A stretch of 64,000 nt of DNA. Source: Plantago major (taxonomy: Eukaryota > Streptophyta > Magnoliopsida > Lamiales > Plantaginaceae). Numbering within the stretch: the first letter of the stretch is position 1; every line of letters begins with the position of its first letter. Below the pieces are notes generated by a model. The model saw only the letters and a program-made list of their open reading frames with translations, had not been told where the DNA came from and did no database searches. The position numbers and the translations under genes were made by a program. Shown in pieces: positions 38,802 through 51,779 of the stretch. The stretch spans positions 86,691 to 150,690 of the forward strand of contig JAIFAC010000188.1 of assembly GCA_026545765.1 (NCBI GenBank), given 5' to 3'.

Positions 38802-39188
38802 TATTGATATATATATTGATATTGGTTATTATTACTTAAATTAGTCCCTTTTATGACATTGACTTAGAAAAGACAGAAATCTATATGTAAGCTGCTCTTG
38901 TGGAAAAGACAAAAAGAAGAGACCCTCTGTGCCTTGCCCCCCGTCTTCTTTGAGATAAGAACTATATTAATAAGTTAAGTTAGAATGCTAGGTTACATAA
39001 AAAATACATTCCTTATCCTCTTACTTTTCATTTCATTTATCAAACAGCACACGGAACAAAGTAGCAGCGCGCAGTTCTTTACTATACAAAAATGCATCTG
39101 TTTGCCTTTAGATGAGAGTAGCTCTTTTATTTTAGCGTTAATTAAAAGGCTCTAGAAATAGTGAGAGTAATGACTTGTAATTTCCTGG

Positions 39189-39407
39189 CTAAAAGTTGTA
39201 ATTGCCAAGCATCTTTAGCAAGTTTGGATCTGTCTCTCGTAATTTCCTTCCTATACTTGGGTTTTCAAATAAATAGATTATAGCATAGAAAACAAAAATG
39301 AAAAAAGGGAGCATAAATTCCATGTCCATGTATCTATAAAGTCGATAAAGAAGAGGTGGGTATATTAGGAATAAAACCTTTCTATAGTTATATAGCAATA
39401 GTTGCAT
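39189..39407 (-). other. Unassigned 72-codon open frame with a predicted membrane segment
   Basis: The frame starts at ATG (39407) and ends at TAA. A hydrophobic stretch LPFFIFVFYAIIYLF could span a membrane. It is followed by a more polar tail ENPSIGRKLRETDPNLL with mixed charge, which is less typical of chance frames in AT-rich DNA. It sits beside the locally higher-CpG stretch at 38.93-39.13 kb. No homologue is recognised; mitochondrial ATP synthase subunit 8 was considered and does not fit at the N-terminus. Chance remains the likelier explanation. Confidence 0.15.
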
Positions 39408-40110
39408 GGCAGTTAAAACTCATATAGTGACATAGTGTGATATTAGTCTTGTTCGTGCTTTGATCAAGGCTATCTCTTTTCCTAGCTAGAACTGGTATCT
39501 ATTCTAAAAGGAACCAAAAAGATCTCTACATATACTAAGAAGTTTCTTCCAAACAAGAACCAGAAGAGTTCTAAAGGAATAATGGAAGGGAAGAGAGCAA
39601 GGCAAAAGCAAAATGAATAGCTATGAGAAGGGACGGAAGATACATACTCTTAATGTTTTGGTCACGTAAGGATACACAAGACTAAGATGGCTATAAGGAG
39701 ATAAAAAAGCATACTATTCTCTTTAGAATAATGCATATATTTGAGTAAAGTAACCCTTGCGGAGTGAAAGAAAATAATATTTATAAAATCCTGTTAGGTG
39801 GTAGTCATAATAGTAGAAGGGGAAATATAGGACTAAACATTTTCATTCTATGAAACATGATGAAAGGAAACAATAAAAGTGGATCTTCTTGTTGTATAGT
39901 TAGTTGTAAACTTAATGATTGGAATGAAGGAGAATCCTGAATAAAATAAAAGGTTGGGCATGAAAGAGAGAACAATGCCTATAAGGATACATAAAAAATA
40001 CTTAAAATTGTAGAGGAACAACAAATAACTGCTTATAATATTTTATTCCATATATTCATATATTTAAAAAAATAATACTCCCACTCATCTTTCTAGGCCA
40101 TACTTACTAT

Positions 40111-40138
40111 AAAGTGTAATAACTAAAGTGTAATAACT
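40111..40138. repeat. 14-bp tandem duplication
   Basis: AAAGTGTAATAACT occurs twice head to tail without mismatch. Confidence 0.9.
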
Positions 40139-41266
40139 CTAGATTTCTTACTACTACTAGGATTTCTACCTTTTCTTTTCAATATAAATAAGAGTCAACT
40201 CCAGGAGGGTATAATGGGTTATTGAGATTTCCTACAAAGTATATAGCAACTCGACCAAGATACAGTAAATGGGTTTAATAAACCAGGGAGAATTTTATAA
40301 TAATTTACTAGCTATGTTAAAGACAGTCACAGCCTTAGTCGTTGGATATACTCCTAACACACTACATTAAACGCTACAGTAACAAGTATAACACGGATCA
40401 CAATCACAATATAAGGATTTCCTGTGTAGATCAATAATTATAGGTGAACAGAATAAAAATGAACTGTAATAGAACTAAACAAAGCATGCCAAGCTATAAA
40501 AGAAAAGGGGAAGATTAAAGCTAAGGGAACTCTGGAGTATTACATGGGTATAGGCATAAGCTAGAATTATAAGAGTAAGGAAAGAGGATTTCTTTAATCA
40601 ACTTAATCCAATAATTAAGGGTCTAAATATTTTACATGATTACTGTCCTGTAGTAGTAATTTCGAAGATATAGTACAAGTAAACTATGCCATCTCCAATA
40701 TAAAATAGAGTGCTTTTTCCACCGAGCCTTCCAGGAGCTAACAAGTTATTATAAATTAGGTCACTTACAACTTTTACTTTGACGGATAGATTAGAATTAG
40801 GAAGAAGCCCAGATAATAAATAATAGCATATTGTATTCCCGATTAGATGTTCTGTTTATAGACGTGGAAGGCACAGCATGTTGTAGTAGTTAGTAAACTT
40901 TCTTAAGACATGCTAACCAATATGAACTAAAGCCAGTAGACAAACCCTAGCAGACAGAGATCTTAAAAATATGAAGGACAACTCCCTATCCCGCACTTTA
41001 CAGACATAGCACAAAAAAGAAAAAATACTTACAAGACAAGTTATAATCGAGCATAATAGTTTATATTACCCTTCTTGTTTCGCCTATCAACACTTTCTAA
41101 TTTAAGTTATTTATAAGATACCCGAAAGACCCCCTTTTTTCTCTCTCTAGATCCCTTATAATGTTTTACTTAATAAGGGATAATTAAACCAGAAAGAGCC
41201 TGTGTACCCGAGCCTGCCTACAATGAAGTATAAAAACTCTAAGGCAGTAAGTCCTTATAAGTTTTG

Positions 41267-41294
41267 TTATAGTATGTATTTTATAGTATGTATT
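41267..41294. repeat. 14-bp tandem duplication
   Basis: TTATAGTATGTATT occurs twice head to tail without mismatch. Confidence 0.9.
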
Positions 41295-44200
41295 GATACC
41301 GCCCTCACCCTCTATATCTATTACCTTATGTTCTATATTTAATTGTGCTTTACCCTATACCCTATTAAGTGTATATTTTTATACTTTGATTTATATAATA
41401 TAACGTTGTGTAGTACCATGTATACTATCTTTCTTACCTAATAACCTTACCTAGTTTATTAGTATAATACCTTAGAAATTATGTAGTACATGATAAATGC
41501 TCTTTATATCATAGTATAGAGTTCAAAGATTTCAACAACACAAGTAGACTCTTAAGGAGTAGTTAGGGAAGAATAATAGAAGTGGTCATATCTCACACAG
41601 AAATCTTGGTTAGTAAGGTATGTATAACTTATGAATGAATTATAAATGTAGGGATACTAACTACTAAATGATAGGATTATGAAAGTACTTCGCAATGCAC
41701 TAATAACTTATATACTTTTGGTAGAATACATGCTTATACTCTAAATAAATATACTCGTAACTAAGTAATATACGCATATTATGTCTTTACTTTAACTTAA
41801 AAATGCTATATCTATTAATACTAAATCTTTGTCCTATACCACCTAATTCTATAATACTACCACTAAGTACGTGCTCTTAGATCTATTTTCTATACAAATA
41901 TCAAGTACTTAAGGCATAGTAAAGGATTTATGCAATCATTTATAATTTATAAAAAGAGACACTATTAAGATCTGTAATGTAAGGAACAAGGCAAAAACTT
42001 ATTTATCAATGATCTTAAAGTACACATGGAAGTCTAAAGGAATACTCAACAACTAGTTAAGGCCTAAAATATTCTTGTAAAGGATCTAGAATAAAAGTAC
42101 ATGTAAAAATAGTTTCAATTAGAAGATTAGGAAGTATAGTTAATTAGTAAACGTACTCTAAGTTTATAGGGAGATAGATTCATAGTGAAATGAAAATACA
42201 TTGCTTATAAAAAGACATGAGTGGTACATACCATACAAAGAAAGCGTAGTAAGGGATTATATAACCCATTATAAGAGAAATTACTTATCATTCTTAGCCT
42301 CGATCTTACTTAGCTTAGTCTAACAACAGAAAAGCGTACTTACTTTAGAATTATTAGAATTAGAGGCATCCTTTCCTAGTGTACTCTATTACTATGTATA
42401 TGTTCATGGTTGTCTTATTAAGGGAATACTCCTTTTGTTTGGTAATTAATGTTGAGATATGTTAGGGGCATACTTTATTACTTAAGGTCTTCCCTCCATG
42501 CTATAGGTAATACCCTTACTCTAATTTAATATACCTTATAAGTGTAGTTCTTTCTCTTATAGATTACTATATACAATATACAATGCTTCCCCGAATAAGT
42601 TTAGTAGTGCTCTTTCTTACCAAAATAACGTGGTCAATACATAAGTGGAGCATAAAAGGTTTACTTAGGAGAATACAAAAAATAGACGTAACATTCTTTT
42701 TCTAAGGCATGTACTTCCTAATCCTATAGTATATAAATAGTATATAAAGTTATGAGTACAAGGTAACACTTTTAACAAAACAAGGCAGGTTTTCTAAGAC
42801 AAATTTTATATGCCTATATCTTTTATGAGGTGTGTCACACGGTATAGTGTATACTAAGAACAACTAATATTTAGGAAGAGAAATAAGATCAACATGTATA
42901 TTTAGGTAAGTACTATAAGTAACTATAATCATAGGAGTACATTACACGGGGTCACATCTTCAAAGATATATTCTTAATACGTAATATTAGAGCATCTCTA
43001 AGTATTCCAAGACAAATCTATACTCTTCTCCAAGTATAACTCTCTTAGTAATTATATTATTAATTAATTAATTAGACGGTATTAATTAACAAATGATACC
43101 TTTCTACTTATATTGGTTTCTTCAATAAGGTTAAAAGTGTACTTATGTATGAATTTTTGGTGAGTAGTGAATAGGGTAGGCTTATTACTTAGAATAGGTA
43201 GCTTATACTAAGAGACCTAAACTTTGGGTGTAAAGCTATTACTCTTTCTATTATATTTATATTACCAAGTAAGTTGCATATTCATCATAGTATAATTAAA
43301 GTTTCTTATAGTAAATACAACAAAGTACAGAAAAGAAAGCCTTGTATGCATGCATCCTTCCCTAAAACAGGGATCTTTAATAATTCAATGAGACATGCAT
43401 GTTCTACTTAGACACTTCTACTTCCCAAAATGTTCCCGGATTATTTGTCTACTACAACAGAAAGATCTCTTACTGAACTCTCCCAAGATTCTTTATTGAC
43501 GGAGGAGTGTACTTTACACTTACCCACATTTAGTACTAACTAAGGTGTGCAGTTTTTTTCTTCCTTATATTTCTTTCTAAGAAAAAAGAGAAAAGGGAAA
43601 CCCAACAACTATTACAAAAATATTCAATACTAGAAGGATAACATAGGTTAGTCTTTGAGCTCCTCCACCTAAATTATAAGTATACTAGAAAATTTAGGAG
43701 ATATATGGCATAATAAATACTATAAAAATTTGTGGGATGGTCTGTATTCTCGGTGCAAGTAAGATTTCTGTAGTAGAAATCCCTAATGACATAATCTTAT
43801 CTATTTTTTTCAAATTAGTGATTAAAGCGAGCATCTGACGTATGTTTACTAGTGTAATAGAATCTATAGCGGGTGGGTTCTATACGTTAGTTTTTGTTCG
43901 ATTCGCGAAACCTTCTATTTATCTATTTATAACATTTTACGTCTTTTTTTTACTTTGTTGTACACATAAAGACAAAAAGAGATAGGAATTGGTAAGACAT
44001 CGTTTATTTACATGCTTTAGGTTAGGAATATACACTACAAGGGTTAAATCATATAGGTATTACATAGAACTTAGAGAATTGCATACACCCCAAGTATATT
44101 ATTAAGTAGAGTTCACCTTGCTTATTAGGGCATATAGAAATCTTAGATCCAAGCCAAAAAAAATAGAGGGTGGGGTGTAGGGAAAACAAAAAAAGTACCT

Positions 44201-45886
44201 TTTCAAACATAGGTATAGAAAGATATTATACATATTATACATAACACAAATATATTATTAAAGGACTTATAGACTTGATAAGAACTTCTTAAGCCAACTT
44301 CCTTCCTATAAACCAAATTATACCACAATGACATTCTTCATTTTCATATACAAGCGAAACACCCTTAATAGATGTAACCTTTATTTTTTAGTGTCTCTTC
44401 TAATAACTACTCACTACTAAGTATGACATATCTAACGAACCTTCTTATACATAGATCAGGGCAAACTTAAATTTTATATTTACTTTCATTACTTACAATT
44501 ATATTATCATTTTTGCTTTATACACTACAAAAAAATACTTCCTGCCTTAAATTCACTCTATAGTAAGACATGGCTATAATATTTCGCAAGGTACTTTATA
44601 TATATGCTTAGACCTAGCTTTCTTTGTATAACATATACTTTTGATCTATTTCTCTAATTAATACATACTTAACCTCCTTTATAATCGTCTTATTAGGTAC
44701 TTTCTATTACATCTAGCAAATGGAACCTTAAGGGTATATCCCACCTCTTTTCTTTTGTTTGTAGTAAAATTTCTAAGAAAGTTGTAAACGATGAATTGGA
44801 ATTGGAGTAGTATCCGGCAATAGCAGCTTTTCTTTATTCTTATCTTTATTCTTAATTTAATTAACAGCAATATCTATCGAATATCCTTTGCTTTACTTTT
44901 AGAATATTATAATTAATATAAGGCGAGAAAGAATTTGGAATTTCTACTGATTTATACTTAGTTGTAAGAGGACTTAGATCATATTAGGATTAGATTGGCA
45001 GAAACAACTCTAATAAATACAACAAACAACTATGAAAAAAATGTAATATCACTGTAACATAGAATTGGGTTATTGGATTATTATGCTATTAGGACGCCTT
45101 TGTATTGTGCCTATTATAGAGGCTTTTTGTTTGAAGATGAAGGAAGATAGATAGTTTTTTTAAGAACGCTTTATTAATGTTTATAACTACTCTATTATAC
45201 TCTATCCAAAAGAATTTTATGTGTCGTGTAAAAAAGGCCTTAATAACTAGAAATTCCCAAAGATTGGAATTATTGCTTTGACTTAAATTCTTCGTTCGTT
45301 TATTTTCTTATTTTCATGTATGTAGTAAATCGGTGCACTCTTTCTTTTTTTATACGTTATACGCACTACTCGAGGAACACTTCATCCCACCAGATCTTAT
45401 TGCTACGGTATTAGGGTTTTTATAAATACTTATGAATGAAATATATTCTATTTATACGAAAAGTCAGGAAATGCTCTGGTAAAAGTGAATAAGTGCAATT
45501 TCTTCTCTGAGTACCTAGAAAATAAGATCTAATTTATGGACAATATGTTACAGACAACATGACCCAATTGGGTGGGATAACCAAATAAAAAAGTATAGAA
45601 AAGACAAAGGCCCTTTTGGGAATGATGACTATTTACCACAATACACAAATAAATAATAAAGATTGCCATAACCGCCGCAGGAACTCTTCTCGAAATATAT
45701 ATAAGAAATGTAAACCATAATTTAGTTAAATTTCTAATGAGAATGATTTCGTCATAGTACATATTTCATAGGTCTTATTAATTTGAGGCAGATCCGACAA
45801 TTTCCTAGTTCTAAACCTAATCATGAATTCATTTGTATGTTTCCGAAATTCTCTTAATAAAATATCTAAGATTCTGAAAAAGTTAC

Positions 45887-46246
45887 TCAACCTGATTTCA
45901 TCACTAAGGAAAGATCTTCTAAAATTGTAAAATATTCATTTTCATATGTCCCAAATGGTTGTTTTTCTTGAATTCTATAGTAAACCAATATGGAATTCTT
46001 AATATAGTGTTTTAAGGTTCTTCTCTTTTCCGTCTTATTAGTCTGGGATATTTCTTCCCACAAAAAATAGAATATCAAAGAAATAGTACTGCCAGTAAGA
46101 AATATGTTAGTTATAGTAGTAGTAGTTCCCAGAGTTCGGAATAGGAAATAGGAATAATAGAATGAATTTATATGTGTTAATTGAGGTATCTTTATATACA
46201 TACCAAAAATCAACAAAATAAAAAAATCTTCTATTCTAAAAAACAA
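45887..46246 (-). other. Longest open frame of the window (119 codons), unassigned
   Basis: The frame begins at TTG, not ATG, and ends at TGA. If TGA were read as Trp, as in many mitochondria, it would run only eight codons further before TAG. The peptide has two hydrophobic stretches (FFILLIFGMYIK and NIFLTGSTISLIFYFLW) and a polar C-terminal third (TNKTEKRRTLKHY to LSLVMKSG). No family is recognised. A 77-codon minus frame (45529-45762) lies just downstream in a different frame. About 110-115 codons is the longest run expected by chance, so the length alone is not evidence of a gene. Confidence 0.15.
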
Positions 46247-46505
46247 GGATTACATTTCTATACTTTCGATTATTCTGGATTTGAGACTAACATCTTTATT
46301 TTATCCAATCTACTTCCCAGTCAGCAAAGAAGGAGAAGTCTTCTATACATATATTTCACTTATCACTTTTTTTTCAAATAAGAAAGATCTATTTATTTTA
46401 TTCCTCCAATAAGAGTACAAAAAATGACATGGTTTTGACACTAGCTAGCAATCAAAATCTAAAAATTGAAACACATTTACTACATAAAATGAATTTTCTC
46501 ACTTT

Positions 46506-46507
<2 letters not shown>

Positions 46508-46536
<29 letters not shown>
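46508..46536. repeat. (TA)n microsatellite
   Basis: An uninterrupted TA tract of 29 bases, the longest pure dinucleotide run noted in the window. Confidence 0.9.
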
Positions 46537-46539
<3 letters not shown>

Positions 46540-47340
46540 GCAATAAAAAGTCATAAAAGGACTCTAAAATTATGGTTTTCACTAGTAAATGCAATGTTAT
46601 TAGTCACTACTTCCCGAATTTGACAAAACCTTGTCAACCAAATTTCACTAATAGAAGACCTTCCATTTTAAAAATCTTCATTCACGTGATATCATCTATA
46701 TTATTAAAAAGTATATCTTGTATTAGTATCTATCTCCCCTTATCTCCACTACTTACCGTTTATTTCGACTCTTCATTCACACATGTTTCGCCCTATATAT
46801 ATTCTTGGAAAAAGGACAACCAATAGTGCTGGGAAGAAATTAAGTATTTAGAGTCGTTGCTGGTATAAGTTAGAGGGAAAAATCTAATAAGTAAACTAGC
46901 TCCGGTCTTGGCTTGTCCTACTCGTGGGATAGACCTAGCTAGATACTTTATATTATATAGTTAAAACTGTTTAAAAGGCCTTCTTTACTTGACCATGCTG
47001 AATTGTCTACACATTTCTAATATTTGTTGTTCTATTGCTATTGTACTTGCTAAGTCCTGCCTCAATTCAATTCTTTGATTTCTTTTTTCCCATTCTCACC
47101 CGCTAATATAATAAGTAAATAAGTATATTTAAATTCATTTTTATTTAGTAGAGACTTTTTTCTTTTCATATTATTTCAAATAAAAATTTATGAGTATGAG
47201 AAAGAATATTCACTGAGGAACTATATATATTTTTTTTAGTATTTTATTTATGAGATTTGAGATTAAAGAAAGGGTAGTTATTAAAGATATCCATATTTCT
47301 TATATTCTGCTCTGCTAGGATTAGTGAATAATTGGTATTC

Positions 47341-47369
47341 TGATTGGATTTTTGGATTGGTCCTCCTAG
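47341..47369 (-). repeat. Family 1-like short fragment, inverted
   Basis: The minus strand reads GGACCAATCCAAAAATCC, matching 22874-22900. Together they may be a subfamily of family 1 with AATCCAAAAATC in place of TATCCAAAAA. Confidence 0.35.
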
Positions 47370-49437
47370 TTATTCAGACTATAGAGTATCTTATAATTTA
47401 TTATGCAATTGTGTCTATACCAAACTAACAACGTATTTAACTCGGGTAGATGTCCTTTATAACTTATCTACTTTAAAGAACCTATTAAAAATCTATACTA
47501 CTACTATAATTATATGAGAAAGGCCTTGTAGCTCTATCCCTCTGTATGCCTGTAATTCAATATGAAAGTCTTAGGCTGCTGCTTCTAATAAAATCTATAA
47601 GGTACAATACTCACTCACATTGGATGGTAAATAAAGGTACAGGCAAATACTAGATATTTCTACATACAGGGTATATTACATTATTTCTTTTCTTTGGCTA
47701 TAAGAAGTCTCCAATCCAAGTAAGGCGCAACTTCTCTTCTCACGGAAAACAGAAAGGGAATATTAACTCTTCTTGATATTTAGATACAATTTCTAGTTTT
47801 AAACTTAGCATCATAGAGAGCAGGGCCTTGTCTTTCGAATTACTTTTTGAAGTCTATACGAAGAATTTTTTTACTATATTATATATTTTACTATATTATA
47901 TTATAATTTACTTGCTTGTCTAAAGACATTAACAATTCTTTCTTATAAATTCGAAGTGGTAATTACTCATTAATGACCATCACATTATATGAAATATGCG
48001 GAATACTGATTGTTGTCTATATTTAAATTTACTTGGAAGTAGAAATTACGCAATCTTGGATATAGCCCTTCTCCTCTCTTAGGTACAGCAAACTGCCTAG
48101 AGAATTCTTAGTCGGTGTGTTATAAATTAGCATATCAATTAGGTTGAGGACTATAACATAAACATATAGACTTTTTTTATAAATATAAGAATTAGGGATA
48201 GGATTTGTTTCTAACTCTTGCTCTTTATGACACATATCTTTTTCACGGACAGAACTAGTGTAATAAATTAAATAAATAAGGCAGGATTCTATTTCTGCGT
48301 TGTTTCGGAATTAATTAGTAAAGGGTTGGTGTTGATAGGATAGGATAGCTACTAGACTTCTCGCCTTGTAGTAAGTAGGAAACACCTAGTACATCAAATC
48401 CTAGTCAATAGTTATTAGTCGAATTAGTTAATAATATAATAGAAAAGAAAGGAGTATTGGAGTTCTTCTCATTTACTACTAGATCTTCGTTTTTAGGTAA
48501 CATGCTTATATGAAGGGAGTACCCTAGACATTAATAAGATAGAACAAAAGCGCAAGTGATGCAAAAGGCGTCTGCTTTGGTTTATGTATAAAAGAGTCAT
48601 TCCTCGTTGATATAGTTTTCTATGTTATATATATAATTAGAATAGAAAGAAACGACTATGCAGAAACCAATTTTATTTATTCGTAGAGATGTATTTCTCT
48701 TAAGGTCTTGAGTCTTGAGCTAAAGTTATTTTCTCTGGTCTTTCTTGTTCTATAATTTTTAACTTCCATGTACACTAGTCCCAAACAAATTCAAGATGTA
48801 GTTGGTGAAGGCGATCCGTTTTCACTTCCACTTTTTGATTAGCTTCCGAAGAAGTTATCTAATTGATGAGCCTACCTACTCTTGTAATCTGGAAAGAGTA
48901 AACCCACTGGCATAATAAAGTATAAAGCTCTTATAATTGCTTCATTTGAGGAATCTATGTGGTAAAAAGTAATACCGCGTAGGTCACATAAGTACAATTT
49001 GTTCTTTTCATCGAATAATGGTCAACTGGCACGACTTTTTAACCCAACTCTAAAATAAATAAATTAAAACATCTTTTCATGAATATAGAATTCCACAACC
49101 CCTTTATTTTTTGAAGTTCAAGTACAATTTCTTTTGGAGTAGATTAAACATGCACTTTGTCTATCTAGATCCTTACTTATATATCTTTTTTTTTTGTTTT
49201 GCTCATAGATTGAATAGGTCTAGTAGGTATTATTATGGAAGCACCCAATTAATGTCGCAGTGAACTAACTCATTAATTACTATCAATTTAATTTAACTAG
49301 ATATCTGTATTAGAAACTTCTTGCTGGATTAAAACTACTGGCTTCTTCTTCTCAGAGCTGAGCTGTTCCTTGGGTAAGAGAAACATGAATCTACCTGTCT
49401 AGACACAAGCAAGCATTCCGGGATATGATATAATAAT

Positions 49438-49734
49438 ATGGAAAGATCAAAGAGTTGTAACCTCCACGCCGACAAAGAGTTCCAATCTTTACCTAAAAGA
49501 ATGTATCATTATTGTGTTAGAGAAAATAAAACAATCTTCCTCTCGAGGACAAAACCAAAAAAGAGTTTGCAGTGTACCATTATGTTTTCCCTACATGAAC
49601 AATTGCTTAAAATATTCCTGCATCATGGTTATACAACTTTCCGTGATTTTCTATTTATTAGTGAATTATTAATCAAGAATTGGCAACGTTTTACTGGTTT
49701 CTTCGGTTGGCCTTTTGTTTTGTGTTGGTCGTAG
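49438..49734 (+). other. Unassigned 98-codon open frame, probably chance
   Basis: The frame starts at ATG and ends at TAG. The peptide is basic in its first half (MERSKSCNLHADKEF to KPKKSLQ) and ends in an aromatic stretch (WQRFTGFFGWPFVLCWS). Its composition is more balanced than most frames here. No domain is recognised, and no paired frame, promoter or splice context was found. It is one of the better candidates for a transcript check. Confidence 0.15.
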
Positions 49735-49901
49735 TAGGTATTTTCATTTTAGATATCATGGTGTTTTGATCAATATGTAAAAAATCTCCGTGCTCTTATT
49801 CTATAACTATATTCTATATTATTATATATACTATTATTTTGTTTATTATTAAGTATAAGATTAAGGCTAAGAATAACCAATTATTTATGTATTTATGCCA
49901 A

Positions 49902-49972
49902 GTTGTCCAGATATTTTTATTTTTCCAAAGGAAGACTCTACTACTTACTATACTATAGTTTTGGATAATTGT
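49902..49972 (-). repeat. Dispersed repeat family 1, inverted copy
   Basis: The minus strand reads AATTATCCAAAACTATAGTA, then AGAGTCTTCC, then GGAAAAATAAAAATAT. It matches the family core with an extra run of about 10 bases after TATAGTA. About 45 bp upstream on the same strand (50000-50020) is TTGCCAGTATTTGACT, which resembles the end of family 2 copies (TTGCCAGGTATTTGTCGACT at 57258). Families 1 and 2 may therefore be parts of one larger unit. Confidence 0.5.
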
Positions 49973-50570
49973 CTACATATTAAAGAATTTTGTTTCAAGT
50001 CAAATACTGGCAAGTATCTTTGTTAAGTGAAAAACCCAGCCATATGAATTTTAGCGTACTGTTGTAAATGAAACAGGACTCCTCAAAACAAGCAATACCT
50101 AAAAAAAGTAGATCTGCTAAGGTATATAAGGAAATCACAAGGCCACACTTATGGGCTAAATAGACTATAAGAAACATCCACAAACAAGTAACGTAACAAC
50201 GCAGCATTAAAAAGTCATTCATAACACATCTAAAATAGTACTTTATATTGTTTATATTGTTAATAGACGTACCTAGAGAGAGCATGCTCCTCTTCTATAT
50301 TCCTAAGAAATAATAACATTCTTTCCACTTTAGTTAATAAAAATCTATGTATTATCCTTGTATGTACGTAGAATATTTTAATCTATACTCTCAGAATCTA
50401 TACTATAAATAATAAAAGAAACCATGCCTAAGAGGCGAGCAGCCTGAAAGACAAAAAATAGGATTATTAAGGGTCAACTTTATATAAACTTCCTATCCTA
50501 AATAAATAAAACATAATCCACAGTAGTAGTGATTCCTCTGCTTATTCTTGTTTTATTTATAATTTATTTG

Positions 50571-50601
50571 TTATATATATATATATATATTATATATATA
50601 A
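50571..50601. repeat. TA tract with dyad symmetry
   Basis: TTATATATATATATATATAT is followed by TTATATATATAA, giving an A/T-only, nearly self-complementary run. Confidence 0.85.
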
Positions 50602-51429
50602 TGGAGATAGGAGTTATATCTCGCTTCACCCAAAAACGGTAGGAAACCTTGAAATATAGAAATAATAAATAAACAGATCGAATACAGATATTCTTTTATT
50701 TGACTAAATATAAAACATGCTAAGGAGAGTAGTCATAACAACAAATACTCCTCACTCAATAAATAAAATAAGGGAATTAAGTCCTAAGGCGAAGTCCATT
50801 ACACCAATTAATATAGGCTTATAAGAAGATATTTAAAAGATAGAAAGAGCATGTCTAAAGTAATCCCACTCATTCTCTCTCCTTCTTAATCCTATTTTTT
50901 AACCTATATGGGGCAGACTCGACTCTATCTGCTTTAGTTATAGAAATAACATTTATAGCACGAATGGATTTATTATAATTATAAAAAAAAGACTAATTGA
51001 AGAAAAGAATAAAATACAGCAACTGGTAAACTCATCTAATACAAAAAAGACGAAAGAAGAGCATATAACAACATATATAACATATTCTATTTTATACCTT
51101 AGAACATAAAGCACTCTAATCTAAAATACTCTACTAAATACAAATGAATTTCGGATATTCAAAGTTGCCTGATGTAGAATTTTAGGATTGTTATCATTGC
51201 CAAGTCCATAGTCAGAAGACAGAGTAGTAATTGTATAAGAATGAAGAACTCTAGCGTATATCAAATCAAAGAAATCCAAGGTGCAAATAAATAAAAGAAA
51301 ATTGACTTACTTAATCTTAATAGCATAAACATAGTTAGTTTCGGGCGACGTCTCAGGACTCACTATAAACTTAACTATTTTACAGAAAGAACATACACCT
51401 TTAGTTTAGTTTCTACTAAAGTATGTTTT

Positions 51430-51457
51430 TTTGAAAGAATATGTTTGAAAGAATATG
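51430..51457. repeat. 14-bp tandem duplication
   Basis: TTTGAAAGAATATG occurs twice head to tail without mismatch. Confidence 0.9.
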
Positions 51458-51779
51458 AAAGAAATTCAATCCAGTCCAGTAAAGAAGTTATACAAACTAT
51501 GTATATTAAGTAAGAAGTAAAGATTGTAGAAATACAACTAATTACTCGTGAGTAAGTTGCAGGTGAATAAGATAGTCATCAGCTAAGAGTTACCGTGTGG
51601 CACGGAGATAATCGAATTGTGTGTGGATGGAAGAATAGAGAGATAGGAATAAATATGACAAATATGGCGTTGCATCAACGTAAGACATAAATGAAATATT
51701 TTTTATTATATTTTCGTTTATTTCAGATCCTAAAAGTTACCAAGAGGTCCTCGAGAGTTTTGACTTGACAAGCATTTTT

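Larger units (their letters stand above)
32940..45100. other. CpG-poor, TpA-rich block B (12 kb)
   Basis: No gene is recognised. CpG is scarce (8 in 33001-34500 by hand count). In three sampled rows (35641, 42541, 43201) CpA+TpG falls to about half of ApC+GpT while TpA exceeds ApT. The pattern is that of block A. Small islands of ordinary or raised CpG break it at about 36.39-36.62, 38.93-39.13 and 43.84-43.93 kb. Several perfect 12-14 bp tandem duplications occur here. The edges at about 32.9 and 45.1 kb are estimates. Confidence 0.55.

Noticed and set aside
43850..43930. Possible tRNA, from GTTCGATTC at about 43896
   Set aside because: The flanking bases do not form a five-pair T stem (TTTTG against CGCGA), and no acceptor, D or anticodon arms fit upstream.
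49995..50285. 96-codon hydrophobic minus frame
   Set aside because: Its downstream end overlaps the family 2-like word at 50.0 kb, so it is more likely a chance frame through repeat DNA.
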